A stretch of DNA of 64,000 nt from assembly GCA_024234895.1 (NCBI GenBank), contig JACKNJ010000003.1, positions 186,001 through 250,000 on the forward strand, given 5' to 3'. The notes under the pieces are model-generated. The model saw nothing but the letters and a program-made list of their open reading frames with translations, was not told where the DNA came from and did not search any database. A program made the position numbers and the translations under genes. Positions 1-8,885 of this stretch are shown one piece after another (positions within the stretch are counted from its first letter, which is position 1; the number at the start of each line of letters is the position of its first letter). The stretch comes from Gammaproteobacteria bacterium (GTDB taxonomy: Bacteria > Pseudomonadota > Gammaproteobacteria > JACKNK01).

Positions 1-504
1 GTCTCGTTGCACGCGGATGCCTTCAACGATCCCCGCGCACACGGCTCTTCCGTGTACGTGCTGTCCAACCGCGGCGCCTCCAATGAGGCCGCGCAATGGC
101 TGGCGGAGAAGGAGAACGCGGCGGATCTGGTCGGTGGCGTGAGCCTCGACGACAAGGACGATCAGGTCGCGCAGGTGCTGCTCGACCTCTCGCAGGAAGC
201 GACCATCGAGGCCAGCATCAAGGTCGCCTCGCGGGTGCTCGGTGGCTTGAAGACGGTCGGCAAGGTGCATCGCAAGCAGGTCGAGCGCGCCGGCTTTGTC
301 GTGCTCAAGTCGCCGGATATCCCGTCCATCCTGGTAGAGACGGCCTTCATCTCGAACCCGACCGAGGAAGCGCGGCTCAGGGATTCGGAGTACCAGACCC
401 GCATGGCGAAGGCCATCGCCGCCGGCGTGCGGGACTACTTCCAGGAATACGCGCCGCCCGGCACCCGCCTGGCCGCCGCCAATCAGGTTCTGGCCAGCAA
501 CTGA
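1..504 (+). CDS. N-acetylmuramoyl-L-alanine amidase, C-terminal part (cut by window edge)
   Basis: This is the C-terminal end of a zinc amidase of the Amidase_3 family, which cleaves the amide bond between N-acetylmuramic acid and the stem peptide, normally in the periplasm during septum splitting. The reading frame is open from base 1. The zinc-ligand motif SLHADAF is at the very start and the catalytic-Glu motif ILVETAFISNP is near residue 110. Between them lies an acidic and helical insert of about 70 residues (ending near GKVHRKQVER), as in AmiA/B/C enzymes where such a helix blocks the active site until an activator binds. No LysM domain follows, so it resembles AmiC/AmiA more than AmiB. 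The N-terminal part lies outside the window. Confidence 0.9.
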   Translation, partial: VSLHADAFNDPRAHGSSVYVLSNRGASNEAAQWLAEKENAADLVGGVSLDDKDDQVAQVLLDLSQEATIEASIKVASRVLGGLKTVGKVHRKQVERAGFVVLKSPDIPSILVETAFISNPTEEARLRDSEYQTRMAKAIAAGVRDYFQEYAPPGTRLAAANQVLASN

Positions 505-655
505 TTGCTGTTGCCGTTGGGTGCGCTGCGCGTGCCGGGACCGTCGTCAGCGTGTGCGGCGCACGCTCAGACCAAACTTGCGCAAACTGATCCGGCGCCC
601 TGTGCGTTCTCCGAACCCCGGTCCAGAATAAGGACAGACCCCTTGGAGAACGACA

Positions 656-1168
656 ATGAAAGAAGCTAGGAATCCTGACCCGATCGACGCCCTCGGCGCC
701 GCCTATGAGCGCCTGCTGGAACGCAGCATCGACGATGCCCATGCCCTGGAGAAGGAATTCGGTCCGAGCGTGCGACGCTGGATCGAACAGGCCCGCGACA
801 AGGCCGTCGAACTCGGTGAACTGAGCGTCGAGGAGGGCGATCGCCTCGCCACCTTCCTGAAACGCGATCTCAGCGATGCCGGGCGCTACATGGCCCGTTT
901 CGGCGATGAACTGCGCGGCTGGTGGGGCTTCGAATCGAGCCTGCTCGAATCCGGTCTGATGCAGCGTTTCCTCGCCGCCGCCGACCGCACCACGCTGGAA
1001 CTGCGCGATCTGGAAGAACACGCCGGCGAATATCACACGGGCGAGATCACCGGCCCCGGCACGCTGGTCTGCCGTGATTGCGGCGAAACCCTGAGTTTCC
1101 GGAAACCCGGGCGCATCCCGCCGTGTCCGAAGTGCCACGGCACCCACTACGCGAGACCGGAGGCCTGA
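656..1168 (+). CDS. Zinc-ribbon protein of the DUF1451 (YbeL) family
   Basis: A 170-aa cytosolic protein. The N-terminal 130 residues are charged and helical. The C-terminus is a zinc ribbon with C139-x2-C142 and C157-x2-C160, preceded by the GEYHTGEITGPGTLVC stretch typical of DUF1451, the family of E. coli YbeL. The biochemical role of the family is not known. The ATG at 656 has a GGAG ribosome-binding site at about 645. It lies alone between the amidase (same strand, about 150 bp upstream with nothing recognisable in the gap) and a convergent antiporter gene that ends 4 bp away. Confidence 0.85.
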   Translation: MKEARNPDPIDALGAAYERLLERSIDDAHALEKEFGPSVRRWIEQARDKAVELGELSVEEGDRLATFLKRDLSDAGRYMARFGDELRGWWGFESSLLESGLMQRFLAAADRTTLELRDLEEHAGEYHTGEITGPGTLVCRDCGETLSFRKPGRIPPCPKCHGTHYARPEA

Positions 1169-1172
1169 GCCC

Positions 1173-2822
1173 TCACTCGTACTCGTCGCGGTAACGCTCG
1201 ACGGTGGCGGCGATGCGGGTTTCGTCGGCGCCGAGTTCACGCAGGGCGAATTCGCCGAGGCGCAGGCTGACCTCGAGGTTTTCCGAAACCGACGCGCGCG
1301 CGCCGAGCCCGCGCAGCAGCGAGCCGTGATGGCGGTCGCGGGCGCGCACATAGACCGGGGTGCCGGGGAAGTGTTCCCTGGCGAGCATGACCAGGCGTTC
1401 GGTCGATGCCTCGTCGTCGAAGGCGACGACGATCGCGCTGGCGTCCTCGGCGTGGACCGTTTGCAGCACGTTCAGGCGGGTGGCGTCGCCGAAGATCACG
1501 TTCTGGCCGCGTCCCTGACCGAGCACGACCTGATCGACATCGGCCTCCAGGCCGAGATAACTGAAGCCGTCTTCCTGCAACATCCGTCCGATCCGCCGCC
1601 CCACGCGACCGAACCCGGCGATCAGCACCCAGCGGTCGGAACGGGGTTCGCTCGGCGGTGCCACGGTCTCGTCGGTGTTCCGGATCATCGCCGCCAGCCG
1701 GTCGGCGAGTTTCATCATCAAGGGCGTCAGCGCCATGCTCAGGCTGATGATCAGCGTCAGCCGGTGCGCCAGCGTGGCATCGAGCAGCTGCTGGCTCTGC
1801 GCGAACGCGAACAGCACGAAACCGAATTCGCCGGCCTGTGAGAGCAGCAGCGAGAGCTTCGGCACGCTGGTCTGGCGGTGCCTGGTCAGCAAGGCCAGCG
1901 CGGCAAGCAACCCGGCCTTCACCACCATCAACGCGACGCTCAGGCCGATCAGCAGCCAGGGTTCCGACAGCAGCAGCCGGATGTCCATGGACATGCCGAC
2001 GGCCATGAAGAACAGCCCGAGCAGGAGACCACGAAAGGGCTGGATATCGGCGCTGGCCTGATGGCGGAAATGCGATTCCGCCAGCATCAGGCCGGCCAGG
2101 AACGCACCCAGCGCCATCGACAGGCCGACGCTCTCCATCAGATAGCCGACGCCGAGCACCAGCAGCAGCGCGGCGCCGACGAACACCTCCGACTGGTGGC
2201 TGCCGGCGATCAGGCGCATGGTCGGGTCGAGCAGGAAACGGCTGATCAGCAGCACCGCCGCGATGATCGCGATGGTCTCGCCAAGCGCGAACAGGATGCC
2301 GAGTTCGAGCGAGGTGCCGCCGGCGAAGAACGACACCAGCGCCAGCAACGGGACCACGGCAAGGTCCTGGAACAGCAGCACCGAGAAGGCGGTGCGGCCG
2401 GTCTCGGTGTTCATCTCGCGGCGCTCGGCCAGCAACTGGATGCCGAAGGCCGTCGATGACAGGGCGAGGCCGAGGCCGACCACCAGCGCGGGCCGCGGGT
2501 TCAGTCCCAGCCCCCAGGCGATCAGCGCGAGCACCAGACCGGTGACCAGCAACTGCGCCAGACCCAGACCGAACACCAGCCGCCGCATCACCCACAGGCG
2601 CGCCGGCTTCATCTCGATGCCGATCAGGAACAGCAGGAACACCACGCCGAATTCGGCCAGGTGACGGACCTTGTCGACGTCTTCGATGACACCCAGCGCG
2701 CTGGGCCCGACCAGCACGCCGGCGGCCAGGTAACCCAGGATCGAACCGAGCCCCAGACGCTGAAAGACCGGCACCGCGACGATCGCGGCGGCAAGCAGTG
2801 CGAGGACGTGTTCAAGATGCAT
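1173..2822 (-). CDS. CPA2-family cation:proton antiporter with RCK domain (Kef type)
   Basis: A 549-aa inner-membrane protein that probably exchanges K+ or Na+ for protons. About 12 hydrophobic segments fill residues 1-375, including the Na_H_Exchanger hallmark FQDLAVVPLL (151-160) and ESVGLSMALGAFLAG (230-244). A cytosolic RCK/TrkA-N domain follows from about residue 397 with the nucleotide-binding glycines G403-x-G405-x2-G408. That is the KefB/KefC/YbaL architecture. No ancillary KefF/KefG oxidoreductase gene is adjacent, so glutathione gating is not supported. It ends convergently 4 bp from the DUF1451 gene. Confidence 0.88.
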   Translation of the reverse strand: MHLEHVLALLAAAIVAVPVFQRLGLGSILGYLAAGVLVGPSALGVIEDVDKVRHLAEFGVVFLLFLIGIEMKPARLWVMRRLVFGLGLAQLLVTGLVLALIAWGLGLNPRPALVVGLGLALSSTAFGIQLLAERREMNTETGRTAFSVLLFQDLAVVPLLALVSFFAGGTSLELGILFALGETIAIIAAVLLISRFLLDPTMRLIAGSHQSEVFVGAALLLVLGVGYLMESVGLSMALGAFLAGLMLAESHFRHQASADIQPFRGLLLGLFFMAVGMSMDIRLLLSEPWLLIGLSVALMVVKAGLLAALALLTRHRQTSVPKLSLLLSQAGEFGFVLFAFAQSQQLLDATLAHRLTLIISLSMALTPLMMKLADRLAAMIRNTDETVAPPSEPRSDRWVLIAGFGRVGRRIGRMLQEDGFSYLGLEADVDQVVLGQGRGQNVIFGDATRLNVLQTVHAEDASAIVVAFDDEASTERLVMLAREHFPGTPVYVRARDRHHGSLLRGLGARASVSENLEVSLRLGEFALRELGADETRIAATVERYRDEYE

Positions 2823-2946
2823 CGGTGTGGGGCCGGGTAGCGTGGACGAAACAGCTTGAGCCTAACCGACCGGCCGGCGGGCGCAATGATCTGGGTGAAC
2901 TCGCGGAGTGCGTCGTAATCAATGAAACGCGTTTTTTTGGGAAGCG

Positions 2947-3073
2947 CGTAGGGCGGAAGCCGCAGGCGTTCCGCCAACCGACGTTCGGCGCGTCCATCCA
3001 CGTTCGGCAAGCCTCGTTGTTCGGCGTGAATCCGAACGATAGCCGGCGGAACGCCTGCGGCTTCCGCCCTACG
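2947..3073. repeat. REP/BIME-like palindrome, GTAGGGCGGAAGCCG family
   Basis: The left arm begins CGTAGGGCGGAAGCCGCAGG and the right arm is its inverted copy ending in CCGCCCTACG. The centre contains further inverted pieces (ACGTTCGG, CCGAACGATAG). A second copy of the same family is at 25112-25239. Confidence 0.85.
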
Positions 3074-3140
3074 TGGTGTCGTCGCCCGGGTGAGGGGTGC
3101 TTACAAAATCGGGGTATTCGCCGTGTGGAGCGACGTTTTT

Positions 3141-3212
3141 GTAGGAGCGGCTTCAGCCGCGATCGGCGTCAGAGCAATCGCTGACGCCGATCGCGGCTGA
3201 AGCTGCTCCTGC
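3141..3212. repeat. REP-like palindrome, GTAGGAGCGGCTTCAGCC family
   Basis: Two inverted arms (GTAGGAGCGGCTTCAGCCGC and its reverse complement, with small changes in the right arm) enclose a short centre. Related copies occur at 8307-8374, 9953-10024, 13610-13669, 22493-22522 (half) and 28720-28792. Confidence 0.85.
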
Positions 3213-3377
3213 AAAGCGCCCTGATCATCCAGGATCGTCCAGGCGAATGGTTATCTGGGCCGGCCTCGCCCGCGAACCGGCGGTTGGCCTCGGCTCTGCT
3301 CAGCCAACGGCAGCAGGGTTCGGTGGCCGAGCGGAATCGGAACTCGGCGAAATCCGCACCGAAACCCTGTCCTCCGG

Positions 3378-5180
3378 TCAGCGATACAGCGGCTCCAGGT
3401 CGTCGCGGCTGTCGTCCTTCCGGACCGGCTTGAGTTCGAGTTCGGCCAACGTCGATTTCAGCACGTTCCCGGACCACGCCTGCTTCCGGGGTGAATAGAG
3501 CGCGTGGTTGAGTTCCGCGATCGCTTCGGCGAGGGCGGAGTGCGTCGGCAATCGTTGGCGGATGCCTTCCAGGTTGGTCGGGGTCGGCGACGGCCAATGG
3601 GCGGCGGTCCAGTCGAGCAGGGCGTCCTTCGCGCCGGCGGCGTCGTTGGCATCGCAGGCCTGCCGCAGGGCGTTCAGACCGGGTTTGCGTGGCGCGGGCG
3701 CCGGCGGGGTTTCGGCGACCGGTTTGCGGTGGGCGGCGCGCCACCACAGCAGCAGGGTCAGCAACCAGCCGAGCGCGAGGGCGAGGCTGATCCACGGCCA
3801 GATGCCGGCGTCGAGCAGCGCGCCAAGGCGATCGAAGACGGGCGACGCGGGTGCGCGGGCCGGGAGCGGGGCCGGGTCCGCCGCCGGCTGCGGCGGGGTG
3901 GCGGACAGCGGCGCAGCCTGAACCGGGGGCGCCGGCGGCGGCGCGAGGCCGGGCGCGACCGGGAAGCTCTGGGCCGGCAGACGCGCGGTTTCCTGCGCGT
4001 CGGTGGTCGTGTTCCACCAGGTCAGCGTGATTTCCGGGAAGTCGATGGTCCCCTCGGTCTGCGGAATCACGGCGAGCTTCTGCTGCCGCAAGCCCGCGAT
4101 GCCGGTCGCGCTCCGCTCGTCGCGCAGTTCGGGTTGATCGGGGTAACCCTTGGCGCCGGGCGGCAGCGGCAGGCTCACGTCCGGCAACTGCGCGGCGGTC
4201 AGGCCGTCGGCGATGATCGCGAGCGTGTGCGTGCCCGGTTCGCCGGCCTGGAAGCGCGGCGGCGTTTCCGCCCAGGCCTGCGCGAGGCGTACCTCGGTCG
4301 CGGGCAGCCAGTGCTGGCCGGTGTATGACGACGGGATGGGTTTCACATCGAGTTGCAGCGCGCGCGAACGCACCTGGCGCGGGCTGTAGCTACCGCCGAA
4401 CGGGTCCCAGACGTTCCGCCGCGTTTGCAGCACCTGGCCGGCGAAGCGCACGGCGGGGATATCCAGCCGCCCGCTGTGCTGTGGATAGATCGCGTAGCGG
4501 CGTTCGGTTACGCGGAAGCGGCGGCCATCGCGGCGTTCGTCGCGGTCGATGTCGTCGCCGAGCTTCTCGATCAGCGCCTCGCCGCCGGGGAACTCGGGCG
4601 CGCTCAGGGTCGCGTTGGCGGTGTCGACCGCGCGGTAGACGCGCAGCGTGTAGATCACCTGCTGCTGCACGTAAGGGTTGAGCGGCGCGGCCTCGGCCTC
4701 GATGAACACGTCGGCGCTGGCCGGGTCGGTGGCGGTGGCCTGGGTGACCTTGACCGCGATCCGCGGCGAGCTGTCCCGCCCGAAACGGATGGCCGGGATG
4801 GTCAGGTCGCCGGCGCGTTTCGGCATCAGCCCGAGCTGCCACTGCACGGAGCGCTTCACGTTCCCGTTGATGATCTGCACGTTGCTGCCGGTGGCGTGCG
4901 AGAGGATGTCGAAGTCCTGCTTCAGCGGGCCGAAATCCGGGTCGCCGTCCGGGTCGCCGTCCGCCTCGATGGTCAGTTGCAGCGATTCATTGGCGGCGAC
5001 CGGATTGCGATCCACCCAGGCATCGATGTTCGCTGCCTGCGTCAGCACCGGAAGCAGGACGAGCATCGCGACGAGGGGCGGACGACGTTTTGCCGCAAAG
5101 ACGCAAAGGCGCAAAGGGTTCAAGAAAGACAGCAAAGGTGCGCTTTGCGCCTTTGCGTCTTTGCGGCAAACGCTGTTCAT
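3378..5180 (-). CDS. batD: BatD-like protein, last gene of the Bat operon
   Basis: A 600-aa exported membrane protein. After a hydrophobic leader (about residues 34-50, ending LPVLTQA) come large beta-rich periplasmic domains with the BatD-type start AWVDRNPVAANESL. A single transmembrane helix follows at about 461-482 (starting WPWISLALALGW), then a cytosolic tail of about 115 residues. I chose the ATG at 5180 because it lies 8 bp after batB with GGTGAG upstream. The ATG at 5066 is the alternative and would start right at the hydrophobic leader. With the 5180 start, residues 1-30 are encoded by a palindromic repeat (5088-5170), which is odd. Bat operons in other bacteria are linked to aerotolerance and envelope stress; the exact role is unresolved. 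Confidence 0.82.
   Translation of the reverse strand: MNSVCRKDAKAQSAPLLSFLNPLRLCVFAAKRRPPLVAMLVLLPVLTQAANIDAWVDRNPVAANESLQLTIEADGDPDGDPDFGPLKQDFDILSHATGSNVQIINGNVKRSVQWQLGLMPKRAGDLTIPAIRFGRDSSPRIAVKVTQATATDPASADVFIEAEAAPLNPYVQQQVIYTLRVYRAVDTANATLSAPEFPGGEALIEKLGDDIDRDERRDGRRFRVTERRYAIYPQHSGRLDIPAVRFAGQVLQTRRNVWDPFGGSYSPRQVRSRALQLDVKPIPSSYTGQHWLPATEVRLAQAWAETPPRFQAGEPGTHTLAIIADGLTAAQLPDVSLPLPPGAKGYPDQPELRDERSATGIAGLRQQKLAVIPQTEGTIDFPEITLTWWNTTTDAQETARLPAQSFPVAPGLAPPPAPPVQAAPLSATPPQPAADPAPLPARAPASPVFDRLGALLDAGIWPWISLALALGWLLTLLLWWRAAHRKPVAETPPAPAPRKPGLNALRQACDANDAAGAKDALLDWTAAHWPSPTPTNLEGIRQRLPTHSALAEAIAELNHALYSPRKQAWSGNVLKSTLAELELKPVRKDDSRDDLEPLYR
5088..5170. repeat. Palindrome of the GCCGCAAAGACGCAAAGGCG family inside the batD 5' end
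   Basis: The arms TTTGCCGCAAAGACGCAAAG (left) and CTTTGCGTCTTTGCGGCAAA (right) are exact inverted copies that continue into GCGCAAAG, around a centre of about 25 bp. The element sits at the batB/batD junction and overlaps the first codons of batD. Confidence 0.85.
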
Positions 5181-5188
5181 GGATCGTC

Positions 5189-7093
5189 TCACCATGTTTC
5201 GACCTCCGGCGCGCTGCCGTTCTGCACTGCGCGGTCGCGGTATTGGTACAGGAATTTGCGGCGCCACAGCCCGGCGGGGTCGTCGGGGATGCGGCGCAGC
5301 CATTGTTCGGTCGCCTGGCGGGATTCATCGGCGGCGTGGCGTTCGGTTTCGGTGCCCTGATCGGCGTTGTCGTGCTCGCCGTCCTCGGCGCGCTGGCCTT
5401 GTTCGTTCCGTTGGGCCTGGGCCTGGGCGCGCGGGTCGTTCTGGTCGATCGCGCTTTGGTTCTGGTTGACGGCGGCGTCCTGCTGGTCGCGGCGGATCTG
5501 GTCGGTCTCGTTCCGCTGGGCGGATTTTTCCGACTGCGGCTTGCCCTCGTCGCCACGGCTGGGCTGGCTCTGCTCGCCCTGGCCTCCCTGTTGTCCCTGC
5601 TCGTTTCGGTCGTCGCCCTGCTGTTGCGGGTTGTCACCGCCGGCGGCCTGCGCGCCGTCGCCCTGATCGCCCTGCTGGTTTTGCGGCTGGTCCGGGTTCG
5701 GCTGTTGCTGGCGCAGCTGTTCGATCAGTTGCTGCACGAGGTCGCGGTTGTAACGGGCGTCCTCCATCGCCGGCTGACTGTCCAATGCCTGATCGTAGGC
5801 GCGCACGGCCTCTTCCAGGCGACCTTCCCGGGCGAGGGCGTTGCCGAGGTTGTAGTGGTCGTCGGCATCGGCTTCGGGGAGGGTTTCCAGCCGCTTGCGG
5901 GCGTCCTCGTAGTTGCCCGCCTGGTAGTGGGCGCTGGCGGCCCAACGCGGATCGTTGAACTTGCCGGCGGCGGCGACCGGATTGTTGTCATCGAGCGCGG
6001 CGGCGGCCTGCTGGTCGGGCGTCCGCCACCAGTCCGCCCAGCTTTGCGGCCAGGCCGCCTGGGCCTTCGGCAACGGGATCAGAAAGGCGAGCGCGAAGAT
6101 CAGGATGCCGCGCCGGAAGATCAGCGCGGCGATCGGCAGTAACGGCAGCAGCAGCCAGGGGCCGTATTCACGCCACTGGTCGGCCTGGAGGTCGCTGTCC
6201 ATCAGGTTGCGGGTGTTGCGCTGGCGGTCGAGGAAGGCGAACAGCGCGTCGGTGTCCTGCTCGTCCGGGCGCAGGTTCAGGCAGATGCCGCCGGTGCGGG
6301 TGGCCAGGTCGCACAGTGGTGCGGTGTCCAGCGTGGCGACGACGATGCCGCCCTTGGCGTCTTTCACGAAGCCGCCGCTGGGGGTGGGAATCGGCGCGCC
6401 GTCCGCGGTACCGACCGCCAGTACCGAGATCCGGTACGGTAACTTCGCCAGGATCGCCGAGAGTGTGGCGCGGCTGGCGTCGTTGAGTCCGTCCGCGATC
6501 AGCAGGATGTCGCCGGCGGTCTGGCCGGCCTGGCGCAGCAGTTCGGCGGATTGCTGGACGGCGCGATCGACGCGGCTACCCGGCGCCGGCATCAGTTCGG
6601 TCTGCATGGTCGGCAGTTGCGCGACGATGGTCTGCGTGTCGTTGGTCAACGGGCTGACCGTGAAGGCCTCGCCGCCGAAGACGACCAGACCGGTCTGGCC
6701 CTCGCGACGCCGCTTGAGGATGTCCGCGACCTTGAAGCGCGCGCGCTCCAGACGGCTGGGTTTGAGATCGGCGGCGTTCATCGAATCGGACAGGTCGAGC
6801 GCGATGACCAGGCTGGACAGATCGCGGAACACCGGCTGCGTCAGCCGATCCCAGGTCGGGCCGGCCATCGCCGCGATCGCGAGCAGGCCGGCCAGGCCGA
6901 TCGCGACCAGCGGCCAGCGGTGGCACTCGCGCCCGTCGCCGACCACATGCGGGAGCAGGGCGGGGTCGCAGATTTCCCGCCAGCCGCCGCCGCTGCGATG
7001 GCGCCGCGCCAGCGCCCACAGCAATCCCGCCAGCGGAAGCACCCCGACAAAGGCCCACGGCCGCAGGAAGTGGAATTGCGCGAAATCGATCAC
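5189..7093 (-). CDS. batB: BatB-like VWA and TPR membrane protein
   Basis: A 634-aa inner-membrane protein. Two transmembrane helices lie near residues 11-27 and 55-75. A von Willebrand factor A domain follows with the metal-binding MIDAS D90-L-S92-D-S94. Another hydrophobic pair comes next, then TPR repeats (NYEDARKRLETLPEADADD and DDHYNLGNALAREGRLEEA) and a long Gln/Gly/Asp-rich low-complexity tail. This VWA+TPR layout is that of BatB/BatC fusions. I chose the GTG at 7093 because homologous sequence begins at VIDFAQFHFLRPW. An upstream ATG at 7237 would only add residues translated from the palindrome at 7129-7242. It lies between batA and batD, 8 bp from the latter. Confidence 0.85.
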   Translation of the reverse strand: MIDFAQFHFLRPWAFVGVLPLAGLLWALARRHRSGGGWREICDPALLPHVVGDGRECHRWPLVAIGLAGLLAIAAMAGPTWDRLTQPVFRDLSSLVIALDLSDSMNAADLKPSRLERARFKVADILKRRREGQTGLVVFGGEAFTVSPLTNDTQTIVAQLPTMQTELMPAPGSRVDRAVQQSAELLRQAGQTAGDILLIADGLNDASRATLSAILAKLPYRISVLAVGTADGAPIPTPSGGFVKDAKGGIVVATLDTAPLCDLATRTGGICLNLRPDEQDTDALFAFLDRQRNTRNLMDSDLQADQWREYGPWLLLPLLPIAALIFRRGILIFALAFLIPLPKAQAAWPQSWADWWRTPDQQAAAALDDNNPVAAAGKFNDPRWAASAHYQAGNYEDARKRLETLPEADADDHYNLGNALAREGRLEEAVRAYDQALDSQPAMEDARYNRDLVQQLIEQLRQQQPNPDQPQNQQGDQGDGAQAAGGDNPQQQGDDRNEQGQQGGQGEQSQPSRGDEGKPQSEKSAQRNETDQIRRDQQDAAVNQNQSAIDQNDPRAQAQAQRNEQGQRAEDGEHDNADQGTETERHAADESRQATEQWLRRIPDDPAGLWRRKFLYQYRDRAVQNGSAPEVETW

Positions 7094-7128
7094 CTGACTG
7101 GCCCTACGTGACTTGTTGCCGTGCCACC

Positions 7129-7242
7129 GTAGGATGGGCAAAGGACCAACGGGACGTGCCCATCGCAAGCGCTGGGAGCAAGCGGGGCTTCGGCGAACAC
7201 GGCGGCTCTTATGATGGGCACGCTGCGCTTTGCCCATCCTAC
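7129..7242. repeat. REP-like palindrome, GTAGGATGGGCAAAG family
   Basis: The left arm GTAGGATGGGCAAAGGACC and an inverted right arm ending GCTTTGCCCATCCTAC flank an inner pair ACGTGCCCATCGCAAGC / GATGGGCACGCTGCG. It fills the batA/batB junction. Family copies are at 11905-12016 and 12130-12242. Confidence 0.85.
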
Positions 7243-7265
7243 GGGTGGTGTCGGTGAGCGCCTGT

Positions 7266-8288
7266 TCATGCCACGCGCCCCCGGATCGCCTGGATCAGCA
7301 GGCCGCTGGCGAACAGCAGTGCGAGCCCCAGCGGCCAGTAGAACAGCGCGCTGATCGGTCGGAAGCGCACGTTGTCCTTGAGTTGCGGTTCCAGCCGGTC
7401 GAGCAGGTGATAGATCTGTTCGAGCTCCTTGCTGTCGCGGGCGCGGAAGAACTGCCCGCCGGTCTGCTCGGCGAGGCTGCGCAGCATCTTTTCGTCGAGC
7501 TCGGCGGACGGGTTCACGCGACGCATGCCGAACAGGGTCGGCACGTAGGCCTCCTCGGCGCCGATGCCGATGGTGTAGAGGGTCAGTCCTTCCTGCGCGG
7601 CCAGCGCGGCGGCGGGTTCGGGCTGCACCTCGCCGGCGGTGTTGGCGCCGTCGGTGAGCAGCACCAGCACGCGGTGCGGGGTGTCGATCGCGCGCAGGCG
7701 CTTGACCGCCAGGCCGATCGCGTCGCCGATCGCGGTCTTCTCGCCAGCCAGGCCGATCGCGGCCTCCTGCAAGAGCTGGTTGACGGTCTCGCGGTCAAAG
7801 GTCAGCGGGGTCTGCACATAGGCCTTGTCGCCGAACAGGATCAGGCCGAGACGGTCGCCGGCGCGGCGTTCGATGAATTCGCCGGCCACCTTCTTGACCG
7901 CGTCGAGGCGGGTCACGGCCTGGTCGCCGAGCAGGAAATCGACCTCCTTCATGGAACCGGAGATGTCGACCGCGATCATCAGGTCGCGGCCGGACACCCC
8001 CAGGTCGACCGGCTCGCCGACCCACTGTGGGCGCGCGGCGGCGGTCAGCAGCAGCAGCCAGACCATGATGGCGAGTGCCATGTTGCCGCCACTGCCGCCA
8101 CGGGCGCCGGGCAGGGCGCCGAGCAGGCCGGCCAGGTGCGGCGCGCGCAGCGCGGCATGGCCGGCGGGATGGGCCTCCGGCATGTAGCGGCGCACCAGCC
8201 AGGGCAGCGGCAGCAGCAGGAACATCCACGGCCACAGCAGTTGCAGTTGCTGCAGGTAGGGCAGGCTGAGGGCGTCAGATTCAGGCAT
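7266..8288 (-). CDS. batA: BatA-like VWA domain membrane protein
   Basis: A 340-aa membrane-anchored von Willebrand factor A protein. Hydrophobic helices lie near residues 16-34 and 70-85 and at the C-terminus. The VWA domain has the complete MIDAS D108-I-S110-G-S112 and a later LLTDGANTAGE loop. I chose the ATG at 8288 (MPESDALSLPYLQQ). A longer frame reaches 8393 but its extra residues come from the palindrome at 8307-8374. The start overlaps the end of the DUF4381 gene by 8 bp, so translation is probably coupled. Its partner is likely the BatB VWA protein next door. Confidence 0.87.
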   Translation of the reverse strand: MPESDALSLPYLQQLQLLWPWMFLLLPLPWLVRRYMPEAHPAGHAALRAPHLAGLLGALPGARGGSGGNMALAIMVWLLLLTAAARPQWVGEPVDLGVSGRDLMIAVDISGSMKEVDFLLGDQAVTRLDAVKKVAGEFIERRAGDRLGLILFGDKAYVQTPLTFDRETVNQLLQEAAIGLAGEKTAIGDAIGLAVKRLRAIDTPHRVLVLLTDGANTAGEVQPEPAAALAAQEGLTLYTIGIGAEEAYVPTLFGMRRVNPSAELDEKMLRSLAEQTGGQFFRARDSKELEQIYHLLDRLEPQLKDNVRFRPISALFYWPLGLALLFASGLLIQAIRGRVA

Positions 8289-8871
8289 GTCCGGATTCGC
8301 CCATGTGCCGATCGCGGCTGAAGCCGCTCCTACGGTTGGCAGCGGTTGTAGGAGCGGCTTCAGCCGCGATCGGCTTGTGGTTCCTGGCAACACGGGTCAG
8401 CCAGGTGCTGGCCAGCGCGAGCAGGGCGAGGCCGTCCACGTCATCGCTGGCCGCACGATATTGGGCATCGCGCAGATAACGCCCGGGACCGGCGCTGAAA
8501 CCCTCTGCCGGCGCAAGGCCGGCGGCTTCGTCCAGCCAGGCCAGCCAGGCATCACCGGTCAGGCCGGCGACCTCGGCGCGCGGGAACAGGCTGATCGCGG
8601 CGCGGCGCAGCAAGGTGGACAGCGCCTGCGCGAGGCGTTGCGGGTCGTGGTGGACCTGGAAGTCGGCGTCGAGGCGTTTGAGTTCCGCGCGGGCGGCCTG
8701 GACGGGTTTGCGCGGGCTCGGGCGCCGTAGCCACCAGATCAACAAGCCGATCAGCACGATCACCAGCAGCGCGAGCAGCCACCAGCCGGGCGCCAGCGGC
8801 CACCAGCCGATGTCGGGCGGCAGGTGGATGTCGCGCAGCGGCAGGTCGGCGCCGGGAGACGGCGGCGTCAT
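8281..8871 (-). CDS. DUF4381 domain membrane protein of the Bat operon
   Basis: A 196-aa protein with the DUF4381 start (PLRDIHLPPDIGWWPLAPGW), one strong transmembrane helix at about residues 30-48 and a basic cytosolic part containing the conserved ARAELKRLD stretch. DUF4381 genes sit between the DUF58 and batA genes in proteobacterial MoxR/Bat operons, as here. The function is unknown. The last 30 or so residues (AAEAAPTTAANRRSGFSRDR and onward) are encoded by the palindromic repeat 8307-8374, which has evidently replaced or extended the original C-terminus. Confidence 0.83.
   Translation of the reverse strand: MTPPSPGADLPLRDIHLPPDIGWWPLAPGWWLLALLVIVLIGLLIWWLRRPSPRKPVQAARAELKRLDADFQVHHDPQRLAQALSTLLRRAAISLFPRAEVAGLTGDAWLAWLDEAAGLAPAEGFSAGPGRYLRDAQYRAASDDVDGLALLALASTWLTRVARNHKPIAAEAAPTTAANRRSGFSRDRHMGESGHA
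8307..8374. repeat. REP-like palindrome, GTAGGAGCGGCTTCAGCC family, in reverse arm order
   Basis: The arms GCCGATCGCGGCTGAAGCCG (8307 onward) and GTAGGAGCGGCTTCAGCCGC (8348 onward) are inverted copies with a short centre. The whole element lies within the 3' coding end of the DUF4381 gene. Confidence 0.85.
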
Positions 8872-8885
8872 GGTGAAGCCTCACT

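Larger units (their letters stand above)
2823..3377. other. Intergenic region with two palindromic repeat elements
   Basis: This 555-bp gap separates the antiporter start from the batD stop codon. It holds one element of the GTAGGGCGGAAGCCG family (2947-3073) and one of the GTAGGAGCGGCTTCAGCC family (3141-3212). The rest shows no convincing gene. The antiporter promoter should lie in 2823-2945, but I could not fix its boxes. Confidence 0.6.
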
